Part shown: positions 37,298 to 46,313 of the stretch, one piece after another
Layout of the letters: each line of letters starts with the position of its first letter
Numbering within the stretch: the stretch's first letter is position 1
Assembly: GCF_900129775.1 (NCBI RefSeq)
Contig: NZ_FQWV01000002.1
Span: forward strand, 1-64,000
DNA length: 64,000 nucleotides
Direction of reading: 5' to 3'
Source of the DNA: Halobaculum gomorrense
GTDB lineage: Archaea; Halobacteriota; Halobacteria; Halobacteriales; Haloferacaceae
Notes under the pieces: generated by a model
The model's database searches: none
Told to the model about the DNA's origin: nothing
The model's input: only the letters and a program-made list of their open reading frames with translations
Translations under genes and position numbers: made by a program

Positions 37298-37558
37298 TCA
37301 CCCGATGACGCTGTGGTGGTACGCCCACCCCCACACGAACGTGAGGGCCACGAGGAGCGCGGCTGCGGCACCGCCGGCGATCGTGTCCGTCGCGCTCGCA
37401 ACGCCGACCTGACCGACGAGGTGGACGCCGGCCGCGTTGGCGTACGCGACGAGTTCGCGCGCGCTCACCACGTGTTTCAGGACATCTTTCAGATACGAGG
37501 CCGACACCATCGCCGCAAGCGCGGCGATCGCGTGGGAGGCACCGGTCTTGTGGGGCAT
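37298..37558 (-). CDS. Small membrane protein
   Basis: 86 residues from the ATG at 37558, directly abutting the stop of the convergent gene. A short helix near the N-terminus (HAIAALAAMVSASYL) and a clear C-terminal membrane helix (GGAAAALLVALTFVWGWAYH). No family recognised. A TATA box is present upstream (see 37582). Confidence 0.65.
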   Translation of the reverse strand: MPHKTGASHAIAALAAMVSASYLKDVLKHVVSARELVAYANAAGVHLVGQVGVASATDTIAGGAAAALLVALTFVWGWAYHHSVIG

Positions 37559-37581
37559 ATCTCGCTGTGGTCGCGTCGGGG

Positions 37582-37591
37582 TGATATATGT
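37582..37591 (-). promoter_or_regulatory. TATA box of the small membrane protein gene
   Basis: On the minus strand acatatatca, 24-33 bases before the ATG at 37558. The sequence and spacing match a haloarchaeal promoter and support the short start chosen for the gene. Confidence 0.7.
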
Positions 37592-37662
37592 TGGCGCCGG
37601 TGAACGACGCCGGCGGTCGGCGTCGCGGGCGCTCTCGGCCCATGCGGACGGCGGCCGGGCGT

Positions 37663-38028
37663 CTACGGGCGGATGTACGCCCAGCCGCCCCCCTGAAGCC
37701 GGGTGAGTTCGCCGACGCCGGAGGAGGCAGCCTCGACCCTCGCCGGCAGGTCGGTGAGCGTCGCCGTCGCGCCCCGGAGTGCGTTCGAGCAGACGCGGAA
37801 CGCGGTCTCCGCCCCGCTGTCGCCGGCGGTCTCGCCGTCGCCGGCGGCGAGGATGGCCTCGACGCGCTCGCGCCCGTCGCCCTCCGCCGCCGCGTCGACG
37901 ACCGCGGGGCTGTCGACGACGACCACGACGGCGCGCACGTCGACGGCGTCGTCGGCGAGGAGGTTGGTGACCTTCGCGTCGACGTACGAGAGCTGGTCCA
38001 CCGTGGAGACGTGGAAGACGGTTCGCAT
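37663..38028 (-). CDS. DsrE-family protein
   Basis: 121 residues. MRTVFHVSTVDQLSYVDAKV, VVVVVDSPAVVDAA, AFRVCSNALRG (the position of the possible persulfide Cys) and the C-terminal GVGELTRLQGGGWAYIRP match DsrE/F-like proteins, in which the conserved Cys takes part in sulfur relay. Single gene; partner unknown. Confidence 0.8.
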   Translation of the reverse strand: MRTVFHVSTVDQLSYVDAKVTNLLADDAVDVRAVVVVVDSPAVVDAAAEGDGRERVEAILAAGDGETAGDSGAETAFRVCSNALRGATATLTDLPARVEAASSGVGELTRLQGGGWAYIRP

Positions 38029-38107
38029 ACCGGGTATCGCGGTCGGCGGCGCCGTGGCTGTTTCGTTCGAAGTCGGGGGATGTGCGCCGGCGGCGACGGG
38101 TCTCGCC

Positions 38108-38146
38108 GGCGTTCGAGACAGTCATGCGCCGTCCGGGAATTGAACC
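38108..38146 (-). repeat. Partial tRNA-Gly 3' end copy
   Basis: 39 bases identical to 38220-38258. The copy covers the last 22 bases of tRNA-Gly (T-arm part and acceptor, minus strand) plus 17 bases downstream of it. The two copies are 112 bases apart. A likely relict attachment-site duplication. Confidence 0.75.
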
Positions 38147-38236
38147 ACGCCCAGACGTGCTCGCTGTGCTGCGCGCGACTAGTCTACTTCAATTCCTGTC
38201 GGCGATGATGTCTCTCACTGGCGTTCGAGACAGTCA

Positions 38237-38307
38237 TGCGCCGTCCGGGAATTGAACCCGGGCTATTAGCTTGGGAAGCTAATGTCCTACCACTGGACCA
38301 ACGGCGC
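38237..38307 (-). tRNA. tRNA-Gly (anticodon CCC)
   Basis: 71 bases. Acceptor GCGCCGT/ACGGCGC with discriminator A, D-arm GTCC/GGAC, anticodon stem TTAGC/GCTAA with loop TTCCCAA (anticodon CCC), and T-arm CCGGG-TTCAATT-CCCGG. No intron and no encoded CCA. Its 3' end is duplicated downstream at 38108-38146. Confidence 0.92.
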
Positions 38308-38510
38308 TCACGTACTCCGTGCGTTCGCCCCATGGCTCGCGATTCCCGCAGAATCGCTCGCAAACGGCGCACTCGACCGGAGTCACCTCAACGTATCCCA
38401 CCGCAACACTTCAACTAATCGGTCGCCGGCGTCGCCGCGGAACTGGACGCGCGTCCACGATCCGCGGACACGAGGGAGCTATTTGTCGGTCGACGCCCTA
38501 CGTGTGTCCG

Positions 38511-39344
38511 ATGAGCGAATCCGTCCTGTTGGACGAGGGATCGACGCCGCTGGATCTGCGCTTCTCCGACGCCGAACTCGACCGGGTGCACGACCACGTC
38601 ACCGACTTCATCGCCGAGCAGGTCGACGCCGCGGGCGCCGAGGGGGCGGTGATCGGACTCTCCGGCGGGATCGACTCGACAACAGTCGCGCACCTCGCGG
38701 TCGACGCCCTCGGCGCCGACGGCCTGCGGGGATTGGTGATGCCGGGGTCGGTCAACACCGACGAGAACATGAGCGACGCCGAGCGCGTCGCCGAGGACGT
38801 AGGGATCGAGTACGACGTGATCGAGATCGAACCCGTCGCCGAGGCGTTCTACGACGCGCTCCCGGGGGCGGCCGACGACAGGATGGCCGAAAGCAACGTC
38901 CGCGTGCGCGTGCGGGCCGTCCTCAACTACTTCGCGGCGAACGCCGACGACCGGATCGTCCTCGGCACGGGTAACCGCAGCGAGGCGCTCACCGGCTACT
39001 TCACGAAGTACGGCGACGGGGCGGTCGACTGCAACCCGATCGGGACCCTCTACAAACAGCAGGTTCGCCAGCTCGCCGCCCACGTCGGCGTCCCGCGCGA
39101 CCTCGTGATGAAGACGCCCTCCGCCGAGATGTGGCGCGGGCAGACCGACGAGGAGGAACTGGGGCTCGACTACGACACGCTCGACGCCGTGCTCGCGCTC
39201 CACGTCGACGGACCGCTGTCCACGGCCGCGACCGTCCGCGCGCTCGGCGTCACCGAAGCGCAGGTCGCCCGCGTCGAGGAACTGTACGAGTCCTCGAAGC
39301 ACAAGCGCGCGATGCCGCCTGCACCCGCCGAGTTGTCGCTGTAG
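38511..39344 (+). CDS. nadE: NAD+ synthase (ammonia-dependent type)
   Basis: 277 residues from the ATG at 38511. It amidates nicotinate adenine dinucleotide. Motifs: the PP-loop VIGLSGGIDSTTVAHLA, LGTGNRSEALTGYFTKYGDG, NPIGTLYKQQVRQLA and MKTPSAEMWRGQTDEEELG. Length fits the single-domain enzyme lacking a glutaminase domain. Confidence 0.95.
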   Translation: MSESVLLDEGSTPLDLRFSDAELDRVHDHVTDFIAEQVDAAGAEGAVIGLSGGIDSTTVAHLAVDALGADGLRGLVMPGSVNTDENMSDAERVAEDVGIEYDVIEIEPVAEAFYDALPGAADDRMAESNVRVRVRAVLNYFAANADDRIVLGTGNRSEALTGYFTKYGDGAVDCNPIGTLYKQQVRQLAAHVGVPRDLVMKTPSAEMWRGQTDEEELGLDYDTLDAVLALHVDGPLSTAATVRALGVTEAQVARVEELYESSKHKRAMPPAPAELSL

Positions 39345-39451
39345 CGCCGCCCGACGCGGCCGGCTCGCGTCGGTCTCTGCTCGCCCACCGGGCCTCGACT
39401 GGCCGGTCTTCCGGGAGAAAGGATTTACCGCCGTGAGCGGACCTGTCTGGT

Positions 39452-40808
39452 GTGTCTCGCTTCCGTTCTTCCTCCCTCCGTTCGGCCGTTGCGCTCGCGC
39501 TGGCGATCCTCCTGGTCGCCGGCGGCGCGGCCCTCCCAGCGCTCGCCAGCCCCGCACCCGTCTCCGCGTGTCCGCCTTGTGACGAGGGCTTTGTCCACGC
39601 AGCCGCCGAGCACGGCCTCGACACCGGGGTCGCCGAGAGCGAGGCGACCGTCCGCGTCCACCGCAACGACTCCGCGACGTGGCGGGTCCGCGTCGTCCCG
39701 ACGAACGAATCCGCGCTGGACCGTCTCGCCGAGAACGCGTCGCTCGCCCGCGCCGTCGCCGGCGACAGCTTCGGCGTCCGCTACGGCGACGGGATCGACC
39801 ACCGGTTGCTGGCGGCCGACGTGCGCGACGGCGCGTTCGTGATCCGCTACCACACGCTCGGCGTCGTTGAGGACGGGCCGCTCGGCACGAGCCTGCTCAC
39901 CTACTCCGCGACGACCTCGGCGCGTACGTCTACACGGATCTGGGCGCGGACGAACTGACCGTCGTCGGCCCCGAGAGAACGACCGTCGCCTGCGGCTTCG
40001 GCGAGGTCGACGGCCACCGGATGACCGCGACCGCGCTCCCGGACGTGCGCGACGGCCCGTTCGTCGTCCTCGCTCCCGCGGGAATGCCCGTCCCGGACTC
40101 GTCAGGAGCCTCGCGGTTCTGGGGACACTCGCCGGCGTCGTCGCCCGCAACCTCCTCGCGTTCGTCCTCGTCCCCGGCGGCGTCGTGGTCGGGGGGCTGG
40201 CCGCGCTCCGCCGGGTCGCCGACCCCGCTCGCGACCGCGACCCGCGGCGTCTCGGCTGGGGCGTCGCCGTCGCCGGGGCCGTCATCGTCGTCGCGACGCT
40301 CGTCGCTGAGGGCGATACACTCCCCGGTGCGACCGGGACTCTCCTCCTCGGCGTCGCCGTCGGAACCGTCGCGCTGGGACTCGGCTCGGCCGTTGCCGTC
40401 CCCGCGGCACGGCGGACGCTCACCGTCCGTCGGCTGCTCGGCGTCAGCATCGTCCTCGGCGCGCTTGTCGCGGCGGCCGGCGCCCGCGCGCTCGACGGCG
40501 ACGTCCACGCCGTGCTCGCGCTGGGCGGGGCGCTCCTTCCGGCGGTCGCGGCCCTCGGTCGTGCGGACGCGGGCGGGGGCGACGGCACCCGAACGGTCGT
40601 CGGGCTGGCTGCGGCGCTGTTCGTGGCGCTGCTCGCGCTCGCCCCGCTGACGGCACTGGGCGGGACGCTGTTCCTGATCGTTCCCGTCCTGCTGACGCTC
40701 GCGGCCGTCGCGTTCGTCGTCGCGGCGGTCCCGCTGTACCTCCTCGGCGGAGCCAGCGTCAGGCCGGATCAGGGAGCGCCGACCCCGGAGCGTCGACCCA
40801 CAGCGTGA
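39452..40808 (+). pseudogene. Haloarchaeal exported/membrane protein gene broken by two frameshifts
   Basis: A GTG start opens a signal peptide (VALALAILLVAGGAALPALA) and an external domain in one frame. At about 39895-39904 the coding sense moves to another frame (LRDDLGAYVYTDLGADELTV and MTATALPDVRDGPFVVLAPA), and at about 40100-40115 to the third frame (LVRSLAVLGTLAGVVARNLL and six more hydrophobic helices ending at 40808). Each change equals one lost base: inserting one base in tac-tcc near 39903 and one in ccgg-act near 40104 restores a single protein of about 450 residues with signal peptide, external domain and membrane part. Either a real pseudogene or sequencing errors. Confidence 0.75.
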
Positions 40809-40842
40809 GCGGTCGGGTCGCCGAATCGCCCTCTCGACCCCG

Positions 40843-41418
40843 TTATCGAACCGGGTTCTCGGGACCGCGCCCGAGGTACTCCGCCGTGAACGCTCGCACG
40901 ACGTCGGCGTCGTACTCGTTCATCCCGAGCAGGTGGCGCCACGCGGTGAGCGCGTACGGGGTTTCCGGCTGCTCGTAGGGGTACGGCATCGCGACGAAGC
41001 TCTGCCACGTCCCGGTGTGGGCGTTCGCCCACGATCGGAGGCTCGACCGGGCCTTCTCGGTCAGCGCCTCGGGCGCGTAGTACGCGACGACGGCGCCGTG
41101 TTCGAGGGTGTGAACCACGTCTCCGAGCGGCTGCGGCTCCTCGTAGAAGCCCGCCTCGACGACGCCACCGTAGTGCGGACCGGAGGTGGGCGGCCGGGTG
41201 CTGTAGTCGACGTCGGTGCCGCGCTGGACGTGCTCGGTCCCCTGGTTCGGGAACGACCGCACGTCCGCGAGGAGTTCGGGATCGCCGGATTCGGGCAGCG
41301 AGGTGTCGCCGCCGCCGAGACAGCCGGCGAGTGCGCCGACCGCGCCGGCACCGACGACGGCGAGCGCGCGGCGGCGGGAGGGCGAGCGGCGATCCGCGAA
41401 GTCGTGTCCGTCGGTCAT
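40843..41418 (-). CDS. DUF3105 family Tat lipoprotein
   Basis: 191 residues. The N-terminus SPSRRRALAVVGAGAVGALA then GC is a twin-arginine signal with lipobox. The DUF3105 domain is recognised by TRPPTSGPHYGGVVEAGFYE, VHTLEHGAVVAYYAP and the W-rich ITA/LTAWRHLLG end. Histidines in GPHY and LEHG may bind metal. Function unknown. Convergent with the frameshifted gene, 34 bases between stops. Confidence 0.85.
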   Translation of the reverse strand: MTDGHDFADRRSPSRRRALAVVGAGAVGALAGCLGGGDTSLPESGDPELLADVRSFPNQGTEHVQRGTDVDYSTRPPTSGPHYGGVVEAGFYEEPQPLGDVVHTLEHGAVVAYYAPEALTEKARSSLRSWANAHTGTWQSFVAMPYPYEQPETPYALTAWRHLLGMNEYDADVVRAFTAEYLGRGPENPVR

Positions 41419-41463
41419 ACCCGAAGTACACGGCCGCGAGGATTCAACTGTTGTGGTGCCGGG

Positions 41464-42144
41464 TCACTCCCCGAAGCGCTCGCCGTGAAGCCGGGCGAAC
41501 GCCTCCCGCTCGTCGGGCTCGGTCTGCGCGCCCCGGGCGCCCGCGCGGACGAGCCGCTTCACGGTCGCGAGAGCCTCGGGATCGTTGGCTGCGACCTCCC
41601 GCGCGACGGTCGACGGATCGGAGACGACTCGAGAGACGAGTCCGACCGCTCGCGCCTCCTCGGCGTCGACGACGCGCGCGGAGCAGGCGATGTCGAGGGC
41701 GACGCCCTCCCCGACCACCCGGGGGAGCCTGGCGGTGCCGCCCCACGCGCCGAACAGTCCAAAGGAGACGCCGGATTCCGCGAACGTCGCCTCGAGGGTC
41801 GCGACCCGGAGGTCGCACGCGAGCGCCAGTTCCACGCCGCCGCCGCGGGCCGCGCCGTCGACCCCGGCGACGACGACCGCGTCCGCCGACTCGATGGCGT
41901 CGGCGACGCGCTGGCCGTGCCCGGCGAACGCGGCGGGATCGTCGAGGGCTTCGACGGCGTCGAGGTCGGCGCCGGCGCAGAACGCCGAGCCGGCGCCCCG
42001 AAGCAGCACGACCGGCTCGTCGGCGTCGGCGACGGCGGCCTCCAGCGCGTCGAGGTCGTACGGTGTGAGCGCGTTTCGGACCTCGGGGCGGTCGATCGTC
42101 ACGGTTCGGTACTCCCCGTCGGCGGCCCGTTCGGTTCGAATCAC
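41464..42144 (-). CDS. Enoyl-CoA hydratase/isomerase family protein
   Basis: 226 residues from the GTG at 42144; a cctttggaaa box lies about 30 bases upstream. The crotonase fold shows TIDRPEVRNALT, the oxyanion loop RGAGSAFCAGADLDA and VDGAARGGGVELALACDLRV, with ESGVSFGLFGAWGGTARLPR at the active site. It is shorter than typical hydratases (about 255). The catalytic Glu pattern is ambiguous, so hydratase versus isomerase activity is undecided. Confidence 0.85.
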   Translation of the reverse strand: MIRTERAADGEYRTVTIDRPEVRNALTPYDLDALEAAVADADEPVVLLRGAGSAFCAGADLDAVEALDDPAAFAGHGQRVADAIESADAVVVAGVDGAARGGGVELALACDLRVATLEATFAESGVSFGLFGAWGGTARLPRVVGEGVALDIACSARVVDAEEARAVGLVSRVVSDPSTVAREVAANDPEALATVKRLVRAGARGAQTEPDEREAFARLHGERFGE

Positions 42145-42204
42145 GCGACGGGATAGCCCCCCGTTTCCAAAGGTCTTTGCGTGTGCCCGGCCTACCGAAC
42201 GTCG

Positions 42205-42870
42205 ATGGATGACGCCGTCCGGACTCGGACCGCCGCGGAGCGGGCGGTCGGCGATGTCGAGCCGGCGGCGCTCCGGAGCGCGCTCACCGATCGGTTCGAC
42301 GACGCGGAGATGACGCCCGGAGCCCTCACGCTCTTGTCCGCCCGCGCGCTCGACCCCAACGTTGATCTCGCCGGCGTCGAGGACCACGCCGCCGGCGTCC
42401 AGCTCATCTACGAGGGCCTGCGGCTCACCCGCGAACTCTCACAGACGGAACCGTGGGCCACTGCCGACCTCGACGCCGCCGGCGACATCGACGCCGACCT
42501 CGACGTGCTCGCGGCCGACGTGTCCGTCTCGCGCGGCTTCTACCTGCTCGCCCGTACGGCGGCCGCCGAGAAGGCCGTCGAGACGGTCCGCGCGTTCGGC
42601 CGCGACCAGACCCGCCGCCGCGACGCGGCCCCCGCCGACGCCGCGGCGCTGGACCGCAACCTCGAGGCGGACGTGTTCGAACTCGCGGTCGTCGCCGGCA
42701 CCGCCGCCGTCGGCGCCAGCGCTCCCGCCGACCTGCTGTCGTACGCCGCGGAGCTGGCCGCCGGCGACGACGACCGAATGCCCCCCGTCGGGTCGCTGCC
42801 GGACTCCACCGGCGACCGGATCGCAGCCCTCGCCGACGAGGACCGCGTGGCGTCGTCGGCGGACACCTGA
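42205..42870 (+). CDS. DUF7114-like helical haloarchaeal protein
   Basis: 221 residues from the ATG at 42205. Predicted all-helical and acidic: RSALTDRFDDAEMTPGALTL, GVQLIYEGLRLTRELSQ, LDVLAADVSVSRGFYLLART, VFELAVVAGTAAVGAS. The helical arrangement with a DxLDVLAADV stretch is reminiscent of polyprenyl synthetase relatives, but the aspartate-rich catalytic motifs are absent. I regard it as a haloarchaeal family of unknown function. Confidence 0.65.
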   Translation: MDDAVRTRTAAERAVGDVEPAALRSALTDRFDDAEMTPGALTLLSARALDPNVDLAGVEDHAAGVQLIYEGLRLTRELSQTEPWATADLDAAGDIDADLDVLAADVSVSRGFYLLARTAAAEKAVETVRAFGRDQTRRRDAAPADAAALDRNLEADVFELAVVAGTAAVGASAPADLLSYAAELAAGDDDRMPPVGSLPDSTGDRIAALADEDRVASSADT

Positions 42871-42997
42871 GCCGTCGGCACGACTCCCGCGCCGGACGAC
42901 CGGCCGGGCCGACCCGGTCGTCGTCCCGTGATACCGCGTGTCTCTCGCGACGCCTGATCGTAACGCCTAAAGACGACTCCCGGCTATCCCTATTCGC

Positions 42998-43069
42998 GCC
43001 TGGGTAGCTTAGCGGTAAAGCGCGTCCTTGGTAAGGACGAGAGCCCGGGTTCAAATCCCGGCCTAGGCT
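42998..43069 (+). tRNA. tRNA-Thr (anticodon GGU)
   Basis: 72 bases. Acceptor GCCTGGG/CCTAGGC (one G-U), D-arm GCTT/AAGC, anticodon stem CGTCC/GGACG, loop TTGGTAA (anticodon GGT), T-arm CCGGG-TTCAAAT-CCCGG. An AT-rich cctaaaga box at about 42966-42973 lies 25-32 bases upstream. The 3' half is the integration site of the island that follows; the gene itself stays intact. Confidence 0.93.
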
Positions 43070-43070
43070 T
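43035..43070 (+). repeat. Left attachment repeat (attL) inside tRNA-Thr
   Basis: 36 bases from the 3' anticodon stem to one base past the tRNA end, identical to 50302-50337. These two copies delimit the island. Confidence 0.9.
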
Positions 43071-43499
43071 GCTCCTTCGTCGCAGGCTGTAATTGGCACA
43101 CAGCGCCCTTCTAGCATAACTCTGTCGCCGATTAGCGCGAGAAGGCCACCCGTTTCTCGGCGTGTTTCACCGCAAACAACACCAGTGAAGGACTCCCGCA
43201 AGCGCAGTCCGGCGACTGCGTGCGGCGATTCTGCAAAAGGACGCCGAGCGCGGCGAGTCGAACGCGGCGGGAACGCCCCGTTCATTCCGGGAGGTCGATA
43301 ACTCTCGGGTATCCCCTATGGGGGCGGTTTGTAGAACTTGTAAGGGCCCTTCCAGAGTGGCAGAAACGTAGACCCCTCCTCATCTCCCATGACGCCGCCG
43401 TAGTACGGTTTCATCGGAACCGGCGATACAGGTATATACTCCGAATAAGTCGTGATGGGGGATACGGACGAGAGGTACTCGTTCTCCTCGTAACTACCT
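43071..43499. other. Non-coding left end of the island
   Basis: 429 bases between attL and the first clear gene. It contains a palindromic TATA-like box gtatatac at 43432-43439, usable in both directions. On the plus strand it lies 60 bases before the ATG at 43500. On the minus strand an ATG at 43414 opens 32 codons (MKPYYGGVMGDEEGSTFLPL and so on, to 43316) at near-promoter distance. No other coding or structured sequence is convincing. Confidence 0.4.
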
Positions 43500-44168
43500 A
43501 TGAGCGAAGCAGACACGAGTCATACGTATAGCGATCTGCACCACTGCGACACAAACTATGCGACCAAGTTCTACCCGTGGGAGAAAGGGGTTGATGAGTA
43601 TTGGAACGGCGATGAGACGTGGATGAACCCCGATGCGTTCCGCTTCTCGAACAAGAAAGCACAACTCACCTATATGGAGCAACTTCATCGGGGTATCCGA
43701 AACGGCAAGCGGACGAACAAGCCCTACTTTACCCGCGCGGACAACGTCGATCTCATCGAGAACGTCGCGTTCCAAATCGGGCTCACGTCCGCACAGGCGT
43801 CCCGTGCCAAGTCTGGGTACTTCTACGTCCATCCCGACCGAATCAAGGGGGAACGTAAGGATGTGACTGCTGTGGCCGTCTGCTTGTACGTGGCTGTCAA
43901 AGCAGGCCGGCCTTTCCATCCACAGAAACATGATGAAAACGGCGTTCCACTGGCCAATCGCTATGCTCGGATGTTCGTCTGTGACCCGAGCGACATCGTA
44001 AGCCGATACGGGAAGGTACAACACCACCTCCGAAACGGAATCCCCAACTTTGCGGAGGAAGCCGAGCGCGAGCCTAAGTCAATGCTCTTGATCGACGAAG
44101 ACCCCTTCCACGATGAAGCAGGCATCGGGGAAGGGGGTATATATGGGTTTGACCATTCCTCTTGGTGA
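43500..44168 (+). CDS. Island protein of unknown function, possible TFIIB-type cyclin fold
   Basis: 222 residues. No clear family. The central part DLIENVAFQIGLTSAQASRAK...GERKDVTAVAVCLYVAVKAG followed by RPF resembles one cyclin repeat of archaeal TFB (helix, then AxAAxYLAxxxxGxP-like), but the N-terminal zinc ribbon and second repeat are missing. Several His/Trp-rich aromatic patches (DLHHCDTNYATKFYPWEK) lie at the N-terminus and an acidic tail at the C-terminus. The first gene of the island by position; regulator is an inference only. Confidence 0.65.
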   Translation: MSEADTSHTYSDLHHCDTNYATKFYPWEKGVDEYWNGDETWMNPDAFRFSNKKAQLTYMEQLHRGIRNGKRTNKPYFTRADNVDLIENVAFQIGLTSAQASRAKSGYFYVHPDRIKGERKDVTAVAVCLYVAVKAGRPFHPQKHDENGVPLANRYARMFVCDPSDIVSRYGKVQHHLRNGIPNFAEEAEREPKSMLLIDEDPFHDEAGIGEGGIYGFDHSSW

Positions 44169-44389
44169 GGACAAGGGGAAGTCGGTGGAGCCCCCGAAAC
44201 TTCTTCTCACGTAACGCCCAAATCTGCGAGAACGCGCTCCTTCAATCGGAAATTCACCGGATTGGAAGTTCAAAGGCTGCAAGAACGCGCCTTTCGGCTT
44301 GGAGGCCCCGATCAAAGTCAGGGCTTCCCGCCGTTTTGGATTCGAGAGGGCGAGACAGATTAGTACTCTCGTCGCTGACTCATCCTCGA

Positions 44390-44698
44390 ATGACCATCCA
44401 AATCGTTCCCGAGGACTACCGTTGGCGAAGTGAGACAGTTCGTGTCGGGGAGCGATTTACCCTCCCATACCACTCTACCGGCATCTCGATTCTTCCTGCT
44501 GACGACACTGGCGAGGTTGTGACCGTGACGTATCTCAAAAAGTCTGGTGAGAATGACGATGAAGGAAACTGCTTCACGGTTAAGCGGGACTCTCTCAACT
44601 CTCATGAAGCCGTTATCGGCCTGCCTCACTATTCTACGGGCGAGACAGTTTGTCCCGAGCTCGACGGTGAAAAGGCGACAGTCTATTGGCTCGGATAA
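44390..44698 (+). CDS. Small island protein of unknown function
   Basis: 102 residues from the ATG at 44390 with an AT-rich box (gattagtact, about 44358-44367) 23-32 bases upstream. The sequence is beta-rich, with LPYHSTGI and LPHYSTGE as an internal echo and the alternating VTVTYLKK strand. Two similar half-repeats suggest a small beta-barrel. No domain recognised. Confidence 0.5.
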   Translation: MTIQIVPEDYRWRSETVRVGERFTLPYHSTGISILPADDTGEVVTVTYLKKSGENDDEGNCFTVKRDSLNSHEAVIGLPHYSTGETVCPELDGEKATVYWLG

Positions 44699-44828
44699 GG
44701 CCCCTTTCGCGCTCGGCAAAATGACCCATTTTCTCGAACGGAGTTACGTACTTCCTCTGCTAATGGCCGGATTGATGTGATAACCGCCGTTGAGTAGCGC
44801 GTTCCTGCTGTATGTGGCGACCTCACGA

Positions 44829-46313
44829 CTAATCGAACAACTCTGCCGAGTTCACATCGAGAGCCGCTTCGTCCATCTTCTCACCAATCTTGTCTATACT
44901 CAACCCTGTCTTCTCGGCCAAATCCATGTATGCGACGACGGATGCGCCCATGAATCGGCGTGCTTCAGCCACTACGTCTTTCGGATGGTCAAACTCCTCG
45001 TCTAATACCTTCAAACGGTTATTTTGGTCTAACACATCTGCGAGATACTGGTTCTCGTGAACGATGTCTCCCCTAAGCGAGTAGATGTCTTGTAGGAACT
45101 TCTGGATGTACTCTCTTTCGTAGGGGAGTCTATCCTGCAATATCTGACCTCCACGCAATTTGAGTCGAAGGGTGATTGAACTCCCTGACCCGACTCCTTG
45201 GAGAAGGAGCCCTTCCAGCCCGATTAGACAATCAAGGAGTTGGTCTTCGTAGAACCTCTTCGACCAGATCTCGTTGAACCTCTGAATTGAACGGGTGAAC
45301 TGACCGTCCTTATCGAGACGAATCCGTTGGCAGTGACGCTCCCAGAACTCAGTAAACTCTTCAACCGAGTCTGGATACAACAGGTATGCTTCTTGCCGTT
45401 GTGTTCGGTCTTTATGTGCGTCTCCGATCACCGTGAAATCCGGAATACCCTCTCTGAATTCTAGCCAGTTTGGCTCTCGCCGGAAGGTAGTGCCAACGAC
45501 TAGATCACCTGTTTCTGGGTCAGGGTCAAAGAGCCGAAGTGCTGTCGCTAATCGCTCTCCAACTTCTTCACCGGGGTCATAGAGTGTTCCTTCAGGTTCT
45601 CGTGCCGCTATTTCTGCATGGATTTTGTACTCACAGGCGTCAACAGGGTTTAGATTGAACTGCTCCCCTCCACCTGCTGATGACGTATGGATTCCCCGCC
45701 TTTCCGAATCAGTAATAGGGCAGATACGAAGAGACTCAACTCGATAGTAATTGTGCCGTCTTCGACGGAGTTCAAATTCTGGAGATAATTCGATAACTGC
45801 CTCGTCGTCTCTTGGGATATTGAATAGGTGGAGTGGAATGATAATTTCGAATGTTTCCAGCCCGGTCTCATACTTCGGAAGCCAGTGCTCCTCGTATGCC
45901 CGATTGAACCCTTCATCTGTGACCACGTAACCTCCTGAATAATCCATCACTGTGCCAGCGAAGTTGAAAAGTGCGTTAACGTAGGGGAATAGATTAGGTT
46001 CCTCCGGGGGCTCGTAGTCCTCCGGTGCACCAAGAAATACTACGTCTTCGTCGTGGTCAGCAGGCTCATTAAGACCAAATCCGTTCCCGGTCGTGTGCAT
46101 CCACTCTGCGGTCTCTTTGAAGAACTCCTGCTGGCGTGAGGAATAGAACGTAATAATCCGGGAGGGCTCATCGATAGTCGTCTCTTTTCTGTCCATCCGA
46201 TCTCCTGCGGCAATCCGGAGTTTGGGAACGAAATCCTGCTCCTCACGGACAGTCTTGGCAAAATCCTCTACGCACCCTCTTACCCGCTTCTTCAATTCAT
46301 CTTGACTGTCCAT
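44829..46313 (-). CDS. HEPN-domain protein, ApeA-like, putative abortive defence effector
   Basis: 494 residues from the ATG at 46313; a TTG start 30 bases upstream is possible. The C-terminal part, QLLDCLIGLEGLLLQGVGSG then LPYEREYIQKFLQDIYSLRG and DIVHENQY, is a HEPN domain: a conserved helix with E, then R414-x4-H419, the catalytic RNase motif (Rx4-6H). The long N-terminal region (about 300 residues) with FEIIIPLHLFNIP and aromatic strands resembles the sensor region of ApeA-type antiphage proteins. Function inferred: RNA cleavage after phage sensing. Its gene sits downstream of an McrA-like nuclease gene on the same strand, separated by a small insertion element. Confidence 0.7.
   Translation of the reverse strand: MDSQDELKKRVRGCVEDFAKTVREEQDFVPKLRIAAGDRMDRKETTIDEPSRIITFYSSRQQEFFKETAEWMHTTGNGFGLNEPADHDEDVVFLGAPEDYEPPEEPNLFPYVNALFNFAGTVMDYSGGYVVTDEGFNRAYEEHWLPKYETGLETFEIIIPLHLFNIPRDDEAVIELSPEFELRRRRHNYYRVESLRICPITDSERRGIHTSSAGGGEQFNLNPVDACEYKIHAEIAAREPEGTLYDPGEEVGERLATALRLFDPDPETGDLVVGTTFRREPNWLEFREGIPDFTVIGDAHKDRTQRQEAYLLYPDSVEEFTEFWERHCQRIRLDKDGQFTRSIQRFNEIWSKRFYEDQLLDCLIGLEGLLLQGVGSGSSITLRLKLRGGQILQDRLPYEREYIQKFLQDIYSLRGDIVHENQYLADVLDQNNRLKVLDEEFDHPKDVVAEARRFMGASVVAYMDLAEKTGLSIDKIGEKMDEAALDVNSAELFD

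Noticed and set aside
43220-43531. 103-codon plus-strand ORF at the island's left end
   Set aside because: Overlaps the well-supported gene at 43500 in another frame, Arg-rich and with no promoter at a sensible distance.
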